Positions 23,939 to 34,100 of a stretch of DNA of 64,000 bases are shown piece after piece. The notes below the pieces were generated by a model. It saw only the letters and a program-made list of their open reading frames with translations, was not told the origin of the DNA and made no database searches. Origin of the DNA: Rhizobacter sp. Root404 (GTDB lineage Bacteria > Pseudomonadota > Gammaproteobacteria > Burkholderiales > Burkholderiaceae_C); NCBI RefSeq assembly GCF_001425865.1, contig NZ_LMDS01000005.1, forward strand, positions 1,056,890 through 1,120,889. Reading direction: 5' to 3'. The translations under genes and the position numbers were made by a program. Positions within the stretch are counted from its first letter, which is position 1, and every line of letters begins with the position of its first letter.

Positions 23939-24371
23939 AGAGCACCTGGCCCCCGTCCTGTGCTTGTCGTCTCCCGGGGGCCAAAAGCGCAGCGGTGCAG
24001 TCCGCCAAAGGGGTGAAAAGCCCCTCCCGTCTGGCACCTGACCGTACAACGGAGAAGAAGAGTAACCGCTGTCGCTGGTGCCCAAGACTCTTCACCAATT
24101 CAAAGAGATTCATTACCTAGTTCCCGCGCCTCGCGGAGCCGTCTTGCCGACCTCACTGGTCGTCCGCAGGGAACTAGAGACAAAAAGCAGACATGCCCCC
24201 AAGGGGCGCACCAGACAGCCACCCGGCTCGAGGTTGCAGCGAACTACACAAGCGTGACTTGGCCCGGCTACGGTCGGACAACCCTGTGCCAGCGGTGTTG
24301 CTTCGGCAATCGAGACTGACTCATCAGTCTGGAAAACCAAACCAAACCCTCTACCTTTTACAGGTGAATAA
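23939..24371 (+). other. 433-bp non-coding, structured leader of the capsid gene
   Basis: No credible ORF. It holds several inverted repeats: GGCCCCCG / CGGGGGCC near 23950-23985, CTAGTTCCC / GGGAACTAG (24117-24125 with 24169-24177), TGCCCC / GGGGCGCA near 24193, and AGACTGA-CTCA-TCAGTCT (24313-24330). No phage promoter motif is present. The last 40 bases are A-rich and lead into the capsid ribosome site (CAGGTGAATAA). Probably a folded 5' untranslated region or RNA processing region. Confidence 0.5.
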
Positions 24372-25346
24372 ATGACTACCGTAATCCGCACCGGCCAAGA
24401 CAACAGCGCCGGCGACGTTCGTGCCAACGTCAAAGATATCGCGCAAGCCGAAGTGATGACTCGTTTCGAGACGAAGAACATCATGTCGACCCGCACCCGC
24501 AAGGAAACCATCACCGGCGGCGAGAGCGCATCGTTCCCGCACACCGGCGCCAGCGAAGCCGAATACCACACCATCGGCGCTGAAATCGAAGGCTCGACTT
24601 TCAACGCGTCGGAAACCAAAATCATGGTTGACGACGAGCTCATCGCTTCGCACTACACGTCGCGCGTCGACGAGAAGATGCTGTCGTACTCCATCCGTGG
24701 TCCGCTGACCGAAGCCATGGGCGATGCTCTGGCCAAGGCGTACGACCGCACCGCACTGGCTACTGGCGTTCTGGCTGCTCGCTCGGCGAACAAAATCGTT
24801 GGCCTGCCTGGTGGTTCGCAAGTCGAACTGGCTGGCGTGTCGACCGACCCGAAAATCCTGGCCAAGGCAATCTACAAGGCTGCTGAAATCCTGGAAAACA
24901 AGGGTGTTGGCCGCTCCGACGTCTGCGTGTTCGTGGACGCCGGCCAGTACTTCGCCCTGGTGCAGAACCTCGACGCCATCAACAAGGACTTCGGCGGCAT
25001 GGGTTCGTACGCTGACGGTACCATCGTCCGCATCGCCGGCATGGAACTGGTCATGGTCGCGGGCAACGTGTTCCCGAACAAGGACCTGTCCACCGACGCC
25101 GCCATCACGGCCGCGCTCATCCCAGGTGTGAAGCCAGCGAACTACCTGGCTAAATACCGCGGCGACTTCAGCAAGACCGTTGCACTCGTGATGCACAAAT
25201 ACTGCATCGGCACCGTGCAACTGTTCGACCTGAACTACAGCCTGGACTGGATTGCCGACAAGCGCATCGACCTGCACGTGGCAGCGTACGTCATCGGTCA
25301 CGGTGTCCTGCGTCCTGAGTGCGCAGTGGAAATCTGCGAAGAGTAA
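24372..25346 (+). CDS. Major capsid protein, T7 gp10-like
   Basis: 324 residues (T7 gp10A: 345). HK97-fold capsid protein with the T7-like blocks KNIMSTRTRKETITGGESAS, IMVDDELIASHYTSRVDEKM, LENKGVGRSDVCVFVDAGQY and SKTVALVMHKYCIGTVQLFD. Follows the scaffold gene after an unusually long leader and is followed by a strong terminator, as in T7. Confidence 0.95.
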   Translation: MTTVIRTGQDNSAGDVRANVKDIAQAEVMTRFETKNIMSTRTRKETITGGESASFPHTGASEAEYHTIGAEIEGSTFNASETKIMVDDELIASHYTSRVDEKMLSYSIRGPLTEAMGDALAKAYDRTALATGVLAARSANKIVGLPGGSQVELAGVSTDPKILAKAIYKAAEILENKGVGRSDVCVFVDAGQYFALVQNLDAINKDFGGMGSYADGTIVRIAGMELVMVAGNVFPNKDLSTDAAITAALIPGVKPANYLAKYRGDFSKTVALVMHKYCIGTVQLFDLNYSLDWIADKRIDLHVAAYVIGHGVLRPECAVEICEE

Positions 25347-25352
25347 TACAAG

Positions 25353-25367
25353 TATCCCTACGGGGAT
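25353..25367 (+). repeat. Palindromic relative of the TATCCC element
   Basis: TATCCCTACGGGGAT, six bases after the capsid stop codon. Confidence 0.45.
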
Positions 25368-25373
25368 GCAACT

Positions 25374-25411
25374 AGGGGAATCCGGGTCTAAACCTGGGTT
25401 CCCCTTTTTTC
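25374..25411 (+). terminator. Main late terminator after the capsid gene
   Basis: GGGGAATCCGGG / CCTGGGTTCCCC stem, six-base loop, then TTTTTT. Its position matches T7 T-phi after gene 10, which lowers expression of downstream tail genes. Confidence 0.88.
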
Positions 25412-25432
25412 ACTTCCCGACAAGGAGCCCAA

Positions 25433-26008
25433 ATGAGCCTTCCGCTCGACCTCACTTCCGAGCTGGACGTTGTGAACCTGATGCTATCCGCCATTGGCGA
25501 AGCTGACGTAGACGCCCTGCCCTCCGACCTGCCAGAAGCACAACGCGCCATGCGTGTTCTGGGGGTCATCAACCGCAGTGTCCAAGCCCGCGGCTGGCAC
25601 TGGAACACCGACCTGGACGTACCCCTCACGCCCGACGGCGCCGGCGAAATCGTCCTGGCCGGCACCACCTTGAAGGTGGACCCGATGGACCAGAACCGCG
25701 ACTTCGTGCAACGCGGCACCAAGCTCTACAACCCGCGCACCCAGACCTACACGTTCACCAGCGCCATCAAGTGCAAGGTGGTCGTGCTGCTGGACTTCGA
25801 GCTCCTGCCCGAGAACGCCCGCTACTACATCGCCGTCAAGGCCGCCCGCAGCTTCCAGACCACGGACCTCGGCTCGGCCACGCTGCATCAATTTACGGAA
25901 GCCGACGAACAGCTCGCCCTCATCAACCTGCTGCAGGCTGAAGGCGACACGCGCGGCGCAACCATGCTGAATGACTACAACCTGGCCTCGCGCCTTCGGA
26001 GGTCTTAA
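25433..26008 (+). CDS. Tail tubular protein A, T7 gp11-like
   Basis: 191 residues (T7: 196). Gatekeeper/adaptor ring below the portal. Recognisable blocks: DVVNLMLSAIGEADVDALP, RSVQARGWHWNTDLDVPLTP and YYIAVKAARSFQTTDLGS. Its stop overlaps the start of the next gene (TAATG). Confidence 0.92.
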   Translation: MSLPLDLTSELDVVNLMLSAIGEADVDALPSDLPEAQRAMRVLGVINRSVQARGWHWNTDLDVPLTPDGAGEIVLAGTTLKVDPMDQNRDFVQRGTKLYNPRTQTYTFTSAIKCKVVVLLDFELLPENARYYIAVKAARSFQTTDLGSATLHQFTEADEQLALINLLQAEGDTRGATMLNDYNLASRLRRS

Positions 26009-29000
26009 TGAGTGAACTCGTATCGGGCGGCATTCCGTCCCTGCTGAATGGTGTTTCGCAGCAGACGCCAACCTACCGCCTGCCGTCGCAAGCTGCTGCG
26101 CAAGAGAACGCGCTGAGCTCGCCCGTGTATGGCCTGGCCAAGCGCCCTCCGACCGAGCACATCGCCCGCCTGGACTCGCGCCAGCTGGTCAAGCCCTACA
26201 TCCACGCCATCAACCGCGACAACCGTGAGCGCAGCGTGGTGGTGGTCGAGAACGGCGACCTGAAGGCCTACGACATGGTCACGGGCGCGCCCAAAACCGT
26301 CAACTTCCAGGCCAGCAAGGACTACCTGAAATGCGCCTTCCCGCGCGACGACATGACGCTGCTGCAAGTGGCTGACAACACCATCGTGGTCAACAAGACC
26401 GTGGCGCCGTTGATGTCTGGCGAAGCCTTCGCGAGCGACCGCTCCACCGGCACCCTGTCCATCCCGCGTGACTACCGCGCCTCCGACCAGAAATACACCT
26501 ACTGGTATTCGGACTGGGCGAACGGCATGGCCATGCGCGAGAGCGCCACCGTGTACGACACCTTCGCCGCAGCCGAGGCCGCGCTGTATGCCCTGCTGCT
26601 GGGCCACTACCCCGACCTGGCTGCGCCAGCGGCCGCCGTGGTCGCGCACGACGTGTTCCCCTTCTTCGCGCAGACGACCGCCCGCAGGTTCAACCGCGTT
26701 GACAACGTGACCATCAACCCGGGTGGCACTTATGTGGTTGCACCAAATGGAAAAGTCCTGGTCGGAACCGGGACGCCCTACGTTCACCGGACGACCCGGT
26801 TGTTCCGGGATGAACGCGAGGCCTCCTCGGGTCACACCCAGGGTTCCCTGGCAAACGTCGGTTGGCCCGGGGCGCTGTACTACAGCTCCACGGCCGCGGC
26901 GACCATCGGGGGCACGTTCCAAACGTTGCTCTCGGGTGGTCAAAAGTGTGGCGTGGGTGTCTACCGCAAGGACATCACCACGGTCGAATGGACGACGCTG
27001 ACCCCGTCGCGGTGGGCAGCAGCCTGCCTGCCTGATTGCCCGGTTGGCAACTTCGACCGTATCCGCACGTCGTTCAAGGTGTTCGACAAGGCCGGCAACT
27101 TCTTCGTCGGTTCCGATGAGCGCTGGTTCCCAGGTGGCACTTACGCTGTACCGGCCACGGGCTACCCCGCGGGAACGTCGGTGGCAACCATGCTGGCCGA
27201 TATGAAGGCCACGGTGCTGGCGCTTTACCCAACGGTCGTGCCGGTCATCGTGGGCAACCAGCTCATCATTGATTCGCCGATTGCCTTGAATCGCCAGTTC
27301 TACATCTACTCAGGTTTCTATTCTGGTGCGCTGTCGCAGCCGGCCTTGCGCTGGTTCGCCGGCACCACCGAGCAGGTTCTGGCGCCGACGGTGAACGAGT
27401 TCTCCAATGGCTACGCGATGTCGACCACGTCGCTGTATGACGCAGTGCAAATTGCGCCGCCGGCGCTCTACAGCGCTTCCACCATGCGCTTCACCTACTT
27501 CACCAAGGACGCCACCGGCGCCTGGGTGGAGAGCGACGACAGCTACGACACGTTCGGCCATGCAGTTGTGGCCCTGAACAGCGCCAAGAGCCTGGCGCTC
27601 ACCCTGGTGGCGTCGAGCTGGACCGTGGCCGCCGTGCCAGACGTCATCCGCAGCAGCCGCTTGGACCACTCCGAGCTCAACGGTGCGGGCGTGCAAACGC
27701 AGACGATTGGCTGGCCGGGCCTGGCCGCGACCCTGGCCGGCAGTCCCGACGTCTACATTGGCGTGTTCCGGACCGACGTTGACCTGGTAGGCAGCAGCAC
27801 GATGGGCACCCCCATGCGCAGCTACTTCTGGGACAACGCCACCGGACCCGTTCAACCGGACGGACTGGCTGGCGACGGTGTGACCTACACGGTGTCCTAC
27901 GGCACCACGAACGTCACGCGCACCGATGCGGCCGGCACCACGCCCACGACAGTGGCTGGCGCACTGGCAACGTCGTTCACGGCAGCTGGTGTGCCAGCAA
28001 CGGCGGTTGACTCGTGGACGCGCTCGCGCAGCAATGGCGCCGGGACGTTCTCGGTCACCGTTGGCAGCTACTCGCGCACCTACCCACGTTCGACCCGGGC
28101 GCCTTACGGCCTGGCGTTCACTACGGTGGATGCAGTCGGCGGCGCGGTGGTGGAAGGGCTCCGCAAGGACCGGCTCTTCATCGTCGTCAAGGCCGGCGTG
28201 GCGGAACAGACTTACAAGGTCAGCATCAACGGGCGCCAGGCGTCCTACACCGCAGGCAAATCGGACAACGCACCTTCCTACCGCCTGGACTACGTGGCGG
28301 CCAAGCTGGCGCAGCAAATCGCGGGCTGGAATCTGTATGACGTGCAGCGCTTCGGCAGCTTCATCATGGTCGAAGCGCGCACGGCCGGCAGCGTTCTGTA
28401 CTTCGACTACTCGGACACCTGGAACAACCAGGCCCTGTATGCGATGAAGAATCGCGTGCAGACGTTCACCGACCTGCCCCTGAACTTCGTGCCGGACACC
28501 CCGGTCGAGGTCGTGGGCGAAGGCGGTGCCGAGGGCTACTTCGTGCGCTTCAGCCGGGACGGTGAGGTGCGCAAGACGAAGTACACGGGAGACACGGTCG
28601 GTCTGTCGGGCGGGTTCCTCCTGCACACCACGAGCTTCGGTTCAGACTGGACCGCACTGGAAGGCCAGGAGAGCGGCCAATGGGAAGAGTGTCCATCGCT
28701 CGATGTATTCCTGAAGTTCATTCCGGAGCTGATGCCGCACGTTCTCGTCAGCGAGGCCGATGGCACGTTCACCTTCAAGGTGGCGGACTGGTCCCAGCGC
28801 AAGGCCGGCAACGAGGTCAGTGTTCCGCGCCCGAGTTTCGTGGGCCGACAAATCAAGGATGTGTTCTACCACCGCAACCGCCTGGGGTTCCTCACGGAGT
28901 CCTCGGTCAGCATGACCAAAGCAGGTGAGTTCTTCGACTTCTGGCCCGAAAGCGCCAAGGATGTCCTGGACTCCGACCCAGTGGACGTCGAGCTGGCCAC

Positions 29001-30096
29001 GACGCGCGTGGTGAGCCTGAAACACGCAGTGGAACTCAACGACGCCATGGTGCTGATGAGCGACGGCGCGCAGTTCAGCATCACCAGCAATGGTGTGTTG
29101 ACCCCGCGCACGGCAAACATCCAGCAGCGCACGGCTTACGACAGCGCAGGCAATGCACGCCCGGCCAACGCCGGCAAGCGGCTGTTCTTCCTGCACGAGC
29201 GCAGCGGCTACACCAGCGGCTACGAGTACGTGAGCGTGGACAACGCGCAGAACTACGAGGCCAATGAAGTGACGGGGCACGTGCCCAACTACATCCCGGG
29301 CGGCGTCTGGCTGCTCAAGGCGACGACCGGCGAGAACATGGCCGTGGCGGTGAGCGACCAGGAACCAACCGCGCTCTACGTCTACAAGTTCTTGCACGGC
29401 TCGGCCGAACAAGGAAAACTGCAGGAGAGCTGGAGCCGCTGGAGCTTCGATGCAACCGTGTTGGGCCTGGATTTCAACCAGGGTCTCATGAACATCGTGG
29501 TTCAACGCGCGGACGGCGTTTATCTGGAGGTCGTTGACCTGCAGGAAAACAAGGTGGATGAGCCAGGTTTCCGTGTTCATCTCGACAGGAAAACCAAGGT
29601 CACCGGCGTCACAACCGGGTTGACCACCAGGTTCGTCCTGCCGTATCCGGCCACGTTGGACCCGGTGTTTGTTTCACTGGGTGGGACCAGGTTGGACGCG
29701 GTTCGCGTGGATAGCACGACGTTCGATGTCAGCACGACCACGGCATCGGCACTGGTGGGCTTCGGCTACCGGATGCGCTACCAGCTGAGCCCGATTTACC
29801 TGCGCAACGACAAGGGCCAGGCCCAGACCGATGCCGTGTTGAAGCTGCGCAATCTGGCAGTGACTTACGCGAGCACCGGTGAGTTCCGCAGCGAGGTCAC
29901 GCCGGTGTTCCGCAACACCCAGGTCAAGCAGTTCGCGCCCGCGGGCGTGGAGGAGGTCGGCCAGTTCCGATTCCAGGTCATGACAGATGCAGCCACCGTT
30001 AAGGTGGAGCTGGTGAGCGATGGGTTCGCACCAGTTCGGCTGCAAAGCATTCTGTGGGAAGGCGTGTACGTTCAGCGCGCCCGCAGGATTAACTAA
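26008..30096 (+). CDS. Tail tubular protein B, T7 gp12-like, with large insertion
   Basis: Nozzle protein of the short tail; T7 gp12 has 794 residues, this one 1362. Residues 1-140 (GGIPSLLNGVSQQTPTYRLP, KPYIHAINRDNRER) and about 715-1362 (VPRPSFVGRQIKDVFYHRNR, ATTRVVSLKHAVELNDAMVL, HVPNYIPGGVWL, GILWEG-like end) match gp12. Between them lie about 570 extra residues, rich in Thr, Ser, Gly and aromatics, looking like repeated beta-sandwich or adhesion domains. The reading frame is open throughout, so this is a real fusion or insertion. Confidence 0.93.
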   Translation: MSELVSGGIPSLLNGVSQQTPTYRLPSQAAAQENALSSPVYGLAKRPPTEHIARLDSRQLVKPYIHAINRDNRERSVVVVENGDLKAYDMVTGAPKTVNFQASKDYLKCAFPRDDMTLLQVADNTIVVNKTVAPLMSGEAFASDRSTGTLSIPRDYRASDQKYTYWYSDWANGMAMRESATVYDTFAAAEAALYALLLGHYPDLAAPAAAVVAHDVFPFFAQTTARRFNRVDNVTINPGGTYVVAPNGKVLVGTGTPYVHRTTRLFRDEREASSGHTQGSLANVGWPGALYYSSTAAATIGGTFQTLLSGGQKCGVGVYRKDITTVEWTTLTPSRWAAACLPDCPVGNFDRIRTSFKVFDKAGNFFVGSDERWFPGGTYAVPATGYPAGTSVATMLADMKATVLALYPTVVPVIVGNQLIIDSPIALNRQFYIYSGFYSGALSQPALRWFAGTTEQVLAPTVNEFSNGYAMSTTSLYDAVQIAPPALYSASTMRFTYFTKDATGAWVESDDSYDTFGHAVVALNSAKSLALTLVASSWTVAAVPDVIRSSRLDHSELNGAGVQTQTIGWPGLAATLAGSPDVYIGVFRTDVDLVGSSTMGTPMRSYFWDNATGPVQPDGLAGDGVTYTVSYGTTNVTRTDAAGTTPTTVAGALATSFTAAGVPATAVDSWTRSRSNGAGTFSVTVGSYSRTYPRSTRAPYGLAFTTVDAVGGAVVEGLRKDRLFIVVKAGVAEQTYKVSINGRQASYTAGKSDNAPSYRLDYVAAKLAQQIAGWNLYDVQRFGSFIMVEARTAGSVLYFDYSDTWNNQALYAMKNRVQTFTDLPLNFVPDTPVEVVGEGGAEGYFVRFSRDGEVRKTKYTGDTVGLSGGFLLHTTSFGSDWTALEGQESGQWEECPSLDVFLKFIPELMPHVLVSEADGTFTFKVADWSQRKAGNEVSVPRPSFVGRQIKDVFYHRNRLGFLTESSVSMTKAGEFFDFWPESAKDVLDSDPVDVELATTRVVSLKHAVELNDAMVLMSDGAQFSITSNGVLTPRTANIQQRTAYDSAGNARPANAGKRLFFLHERSGYTSGYEYVSVDNAQNYEANEVTGHVPNYIPGGVWLLKATTGENMAVAVSDQEPTALYVYKFLHGSAEQGKLQESWSRWSFDATVLGLDFNQGLMNIVVQRADGVYLEVVDLQENKVDEPGFRVHLDRKTKVTGVTTGLTTRFVLPYPATLDPVFVSLGGTRLDAVRVDSTTFDVSTTTASALVGFGYRMRYQLSPIYLRNDKGQAQTDAVLKLRNLAVTYASTGEFRSEVTPVFRNTQVKQFAPAGVEEVGQFRFQVMTDAATVKVELVSDGFAPVRLQSILWEGVYVQRARRIN

Positions 30097-30102
30097 ACCC
30101 AT

Positions 30103-30138
30103 GTGGGCGGGGTCGTTTCACAGGGCGGCCCCGCCCAC
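30103..30138 (+). terminator. Hairpin after the tail tube B gene
   Basis: Ten-base stem GTGGGCGGGG / CCCCGCCCAC followed by TTTA. Confidence 0.55.
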
Positions 30139-30140
30139 TT

Positions 30141-30155
30141 TATCCCTTAATGTAT
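30141..30155 (+). repeat. TATCCC intergenic element, copy 3
   Basis: TATCCCTTAATGTAT, directly behind the preceding hairpin. Confidence 0.55.
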
Positions 30156-30166
30156 CGGAGACGACA

Positions 30167-30637
30167 ATGAAAAAAGCAATCCGCATGACCCATCCGAACA
30201 TTCGGCCGGCCATGTTGAAAGACGCACGCAGCATGGCCGAGAACATCCGCCAGCAGGACGTGCTGGAAATCGTGGCCCTGTACGGCTACAACCGCAGCTG
30301 CACCACCCTGCTCGAGAACAGCATCCGGGACAGCCGCGACGCCTACGCCTACGTCGTTGATGGACGTGTGCTGGCGCTGGCCGGCTGCGCCTACGACTTC
30401 AAGCGCTGCGGCGGCGTTCCCTGGCTCATCTGCTCCGACGAATTCGTAGACGAGCACGCCAAGATTATTCTCAAGTTCGCACCCCTCATGGTCGCCCGCT
30501 GGCTCAAACGCTACGGCCACCTCGAGAACATCGTGCACGCCGACAACACCGTCGCGCAACGCTGGCTCAAGCACCTCGGGTTCGACATCCAGGTGCAGTA
30601 CGGCGCCACCTCCTACCGCTTCGTGAAGGACCAATAA
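30167..30637 (+). CDS. GNAT-like virion assembly protein, T7 gp13-like
   Basis: 156 residues, ATG at 30167 behind CGGAGACGACA. The order NIRPAMLKDARSMAENIRQQ, a central beta sheet (AYAYVVDGRVLALAGCAYDF) and HADNTVAQRWLKHLGFDIQV is that of an acetyltransferase (GNAT) fold. T7 gp13 has the same fold and sits at the same place between gp12 and gp14, where it is needed for virion assembly. Enzymatic activity is uncertain. Confidence 0.75.
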   Translation: MKKAIRMTHPNIRPAMLKDARSMAENIRQQDVLEIVALYGYNRSCTTLLENSIRDSRDAYAYVVDGRVLALAGCAYDFKRCGGVPWLICSDEFVDEHAKIILKFAPLMVARWLKRYGHLENIVHADNTVAQRWLKHLGFDIQVQYGATSYRFVKDQ

Positions 30638-31185
30638 TGTGCATCCCCCTCGCCGTTGGCGGCATGGCGCTCAGCGCCTTCCAGGCTGGCAGTCTCGCGC
30701 TGACCGCGGCCACCACCGCCTACTCTGCCTACGCGCAGAACCAGAACGCCCAGCACCAGGCTGACGCCATCAGCAACAACTACAAGGCGCAGCTGGGCCA
30801 GCAAGCCGTCGCACAAAAGCAGATGGCCGACCAGGCCGCCCAGCAGGAGAGCCAGGTGGCGCGCGAAGCGACGCAGGAGCGCGCCAAGCTGACCACCACC
30901 GCCGGCGAGATGGGCATGACCGGCGGCGTGCTCGACCGCCTCAACTCCGAGCTGTCGTTCCGTGAGTCCGACGCCCTGCAAACCATCGCGACCAACCGCG
31001 GCAACGCCCTGCTCCAGTCCGGCCTCGAAGGCCAGGCCATGCGCGCCCGCGCCGTCGGCCAAATCAACAGCCTCTCTGCTCCAACGTGGCTCGGCACCGG
31101 CCTGCAGCTCGCCGGCCTGGCTGGCGACAAGTTCGGCGCCGGCAAGAAGATTCCGAACTCGACTTACACCGGCCTCATTGGCTAA
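30637..31185 (+). CDS. Internal virion protein, T7 gp14-like
   Basis: 182 residues (T7: 196). The hydrophobic N-terminal segment (LAVGGMALSAFQAGSLALTA) precedes a long Gln/Ala-rich helix. T7 gp14 is ejected first and forms the outer-membrane pore. Position and composition fit. Confidence 0.85.
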   Translation: MCIPLAVGGMALSAFQAGSLALTAATTAYSAYAQNQNAQHQADAISNNYKAQLGQQAVAQKQMADQAAQQESQVAREATQERAKLTTTAGEMGMTGGVLDRLNSELSFRESDALQTIATNRGNALLQSGLEGQAMRARAVGQINSLSAPTWLGTGLQLAGLAGDKFGAGKKIPNSTYTGLIG

Positions 31186-31196
31186 GGAAGGAAACA

Positions 31197-34100
31197 ATGC
31201 CAACCAACACCAACCTGAGCGAACGCCAGTTCGGCTTCGGCGAGCAACAGCTCAATGTGGCCGCACGCCCGGTCGACGTCGTCGCGGCGCCCAGCGCCAG
31301 CAAGACCCAGGACCTCCTGCAGTCCATCCGCGTGTTCAACCAGGGCGCCAACACCGTTGCCGACAACCTGCACCAGGAGTTCGTCAAGGCCGAGCAGGCC
31401 CGCGCGCAAGCCGACGCCTTGAAGAACCCGGACGGCGCCGAGCCGGTCTACACCACCGACCAGACCCCCTGGTACACCGAAGCGCGCGTAAACACGTGGG
31501 CCAAGGTCAAGGGCATGCAGGTGGCCGGCGACATGAATGCGCAGTACGAGGCCCTGAAGAAGAAGCCCGAAGAGTTTGCCAACACCGACTTCAAGAAGTG
31601 GACGGCCGACTTCATTGCCAAGAACACGGCGGGCCTGAAGGACCCCTCGGCAATCGCCGGCGTCATGCCGCACCTGATGCAGCAAGCCATGACCATCAAC
31701 GGCGACGCGCCGGGCCTGCAGGAAACGGTCCGGCACAACCAGCTGGTGAGCACGTTCAGCAACGGCGCCGAAGCGGAAACCATTAAGGACAACTACAACT
31801 TTTCCACCATCGAGACGCAGTTGGCAGACGCCAAGGCCAAGGGCATTCCGATGTCCGAAATCGTGCCGGCCTATCTGTCGGCGGCGCGCTACGGCATGGA
31901 AAAGGGCAACTACCGCGCGGCCCAAATCCTGGACCAGCCGATGAAGGCCCTGGGCGGGCTGACGCTGCGCATGGTGTCGGCGCCGAAGGACCGGGACAAC
32001 ATCGACGCGCTGCTCGGCAAATCGACCAAGGAAGGCAACACCGCCAAGGCCGAGCTGCTCAGTTCCGAGGCGTCCGACCTGTTCTCCAAAAGCGGAGTGA
32101 CCGAGGCGTCGATTTCGCAAGTGCTGGCCAAGGCTGACGAGATGGGCGTCAAGCGCTCGGAAGCGGCCGCCATGGTGGCTTCGGCTGTCAATGGTATTCA
32201 GGAAACGACGGGCGACCCGAGCATTGCAAAAATCCTCAACGCCCCGCTGGCAGCCCTGAACGGCAAGAGCATTCGCAGCGTGTCGGCCATCGAGAAGCAA
32301 GGCGGCATCGACAACATGCTGGGCAAGGTCACGCAAGAGCAGAAGAAGCAGATGGAGGACGAGCGCAAGCGCGTCGAAACCCTGACGCAGACGCAGCTCG
32401 AAGACGCGATGGAAACCAACCCGGACGACCCGATGTTCCAGGACGCCGACGCGTGGGCCAACAAGACTGTGCTGAACCCTGCTTTCGACCTGACCAAAAC
32501 CAAGGCCGGCATGGAGCTCTACATCAAGGGCCGCAAGCTCGCCGCCAAGGCCAACAAGGACGCAGCTATTCAGGAAGCTTATAACTCTGGCACGTTCCGC
32601 AACCTGCCGGACGTCACCGCCGAAGACAAGCGCAACGCGCAAATCAAGGCGGAGAAGGCGATGCGCTCGAGCGGTCTGAGCGAGACGGACCAGGTTCGCC
32701 GGATGATTGACCTGGGCGTCAAGAACGACATGCCGAGCCCGACGCTGTTGGCCAAGTTCGAGAACATCGAGCAGATGCCTGGCAAGGTGAAGGATGACCA
32801 GGGCAAGGAGGTCGTGAACCCCGCGCTGGTCCAAGCCATCGTCACCATGGACGCGATGCGCAAATCGGGCAACCCGCAGGCGGCCGCGCAGTACCTGAAG
32901 GGCGCTGGCTTGGCGTACATGAACGCGCTTGACGTGCAGGTGAACCTGATGGGTCGCTCGCTGGAGAGCGCAGTCGACAACGCCAAGGTCTGGTCCTCGC
33001 CCGAAAAGGTGGAACAGCTGAAGGAAATGGTCAACAACACCAAGCAGGAAGTCCTGGACGGCATCGCTTCAAGCATGTCCAGCACGGCCAACAACACCAG
33101 CACCATCTTCAACACCAACATCCACAACACGGAAGCGGTGCGGGCGTATGCGTCGCAGCTCTACCCCCAGTATCTGGCGGCGGCGGGCGGTGACCCGAAG
33201 GCGGCGCAGGAAGCCATGACGAAAGAGCTTCAGAGCCGCTTCGTTGGTGTGTCCAACACGCATGACTGGCTCAGCCGCGATGAGGGCTACGCGGTCATGC
33301 TGCCAGTTGGCGCCACCGCGTCCCCTGCAGTTGCCAAGGCGTTCCAGAAGGTGCAAGCCGACCTGGACGTGAAGTACAAAGCTTCGGGTCCAGTCAAAAT
33401 CGTGCCCGCTTCCGAGCGCCGCGGTGAGACGACCTACCTGGTCTATTCCGGGATGCAGCTGATGCCCGAGCGGCTGAGCTACCAGGACATCATGGCGGCC
33501 GATTCCAATGCTGCTGCACAGAAGGCGCTCGACGCCGGCTTGCAGTCAAAAGGTGTGGACAAGGACACCCGGGCCTACGCCACCGGCAAGATGACCCCAC
33601 AGGCTCTCGAGAAGCAGCAGCAACTCAAGACGCAGGCGGAGGTGGCCAACCTCAATGCGCTGATGAGCAAGACCACCGATGCCAACCAGGCGATGCAGGC
33701 CAACCCGGCTGCACCGGTTGCAAAGGGCACCGGCCCCCGGTCGAACTACCAGTACGCTCAAGAGGCTGCGCACACCGACCCCGCCTGGGCTATTGGTGTC
33801 GCCAGCGAAGGCATTCCGAAGCGTCCCTACAAGGACAACGACGGCGGCATCACGATTGGCCTGGGCTACAACACCAAGCACCAGTCGCCCGAGCAGATTG
33901 CCAAGGACTTCAGCAAGGCTGGCATCCCGAACACCCCTCAGTTCATCGAGATGGTCAAGGGTGGCCAGGTCAAGCTGACGGTGCCGCAGATGCAGGCCCT
34001 GCACAGCGTGGCGTTCACGCGCTACCAGGACAAGGCCAAAGAGGCCTTCGACACCTCCTACCCCGGCGCATGGGATGGGCTGAACCAGTACCAGAAGGCG

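Noticed and set aside
23939..24371. Group I intron or tRNA-like element in the capsid leader
   Set aside because: Hairpins are present but I could not find the conserved intron core or a cloverleaf, and no interrupted gene flanks it.
24193..24375. 60-codon ORF in the gap before the capsid gene
   Set aside because: Overlaps the capsid start and its ribosome site, has no ribosome site of its own, and the product is Pro/Arg-rich without pattern.
25501..25520. GACGTAGACGCC inside tail tube A as a phage promoter
   Set aside because: It matches only the GTAGACG part, lies within a coding region and lacks the CAGA half of the motif.
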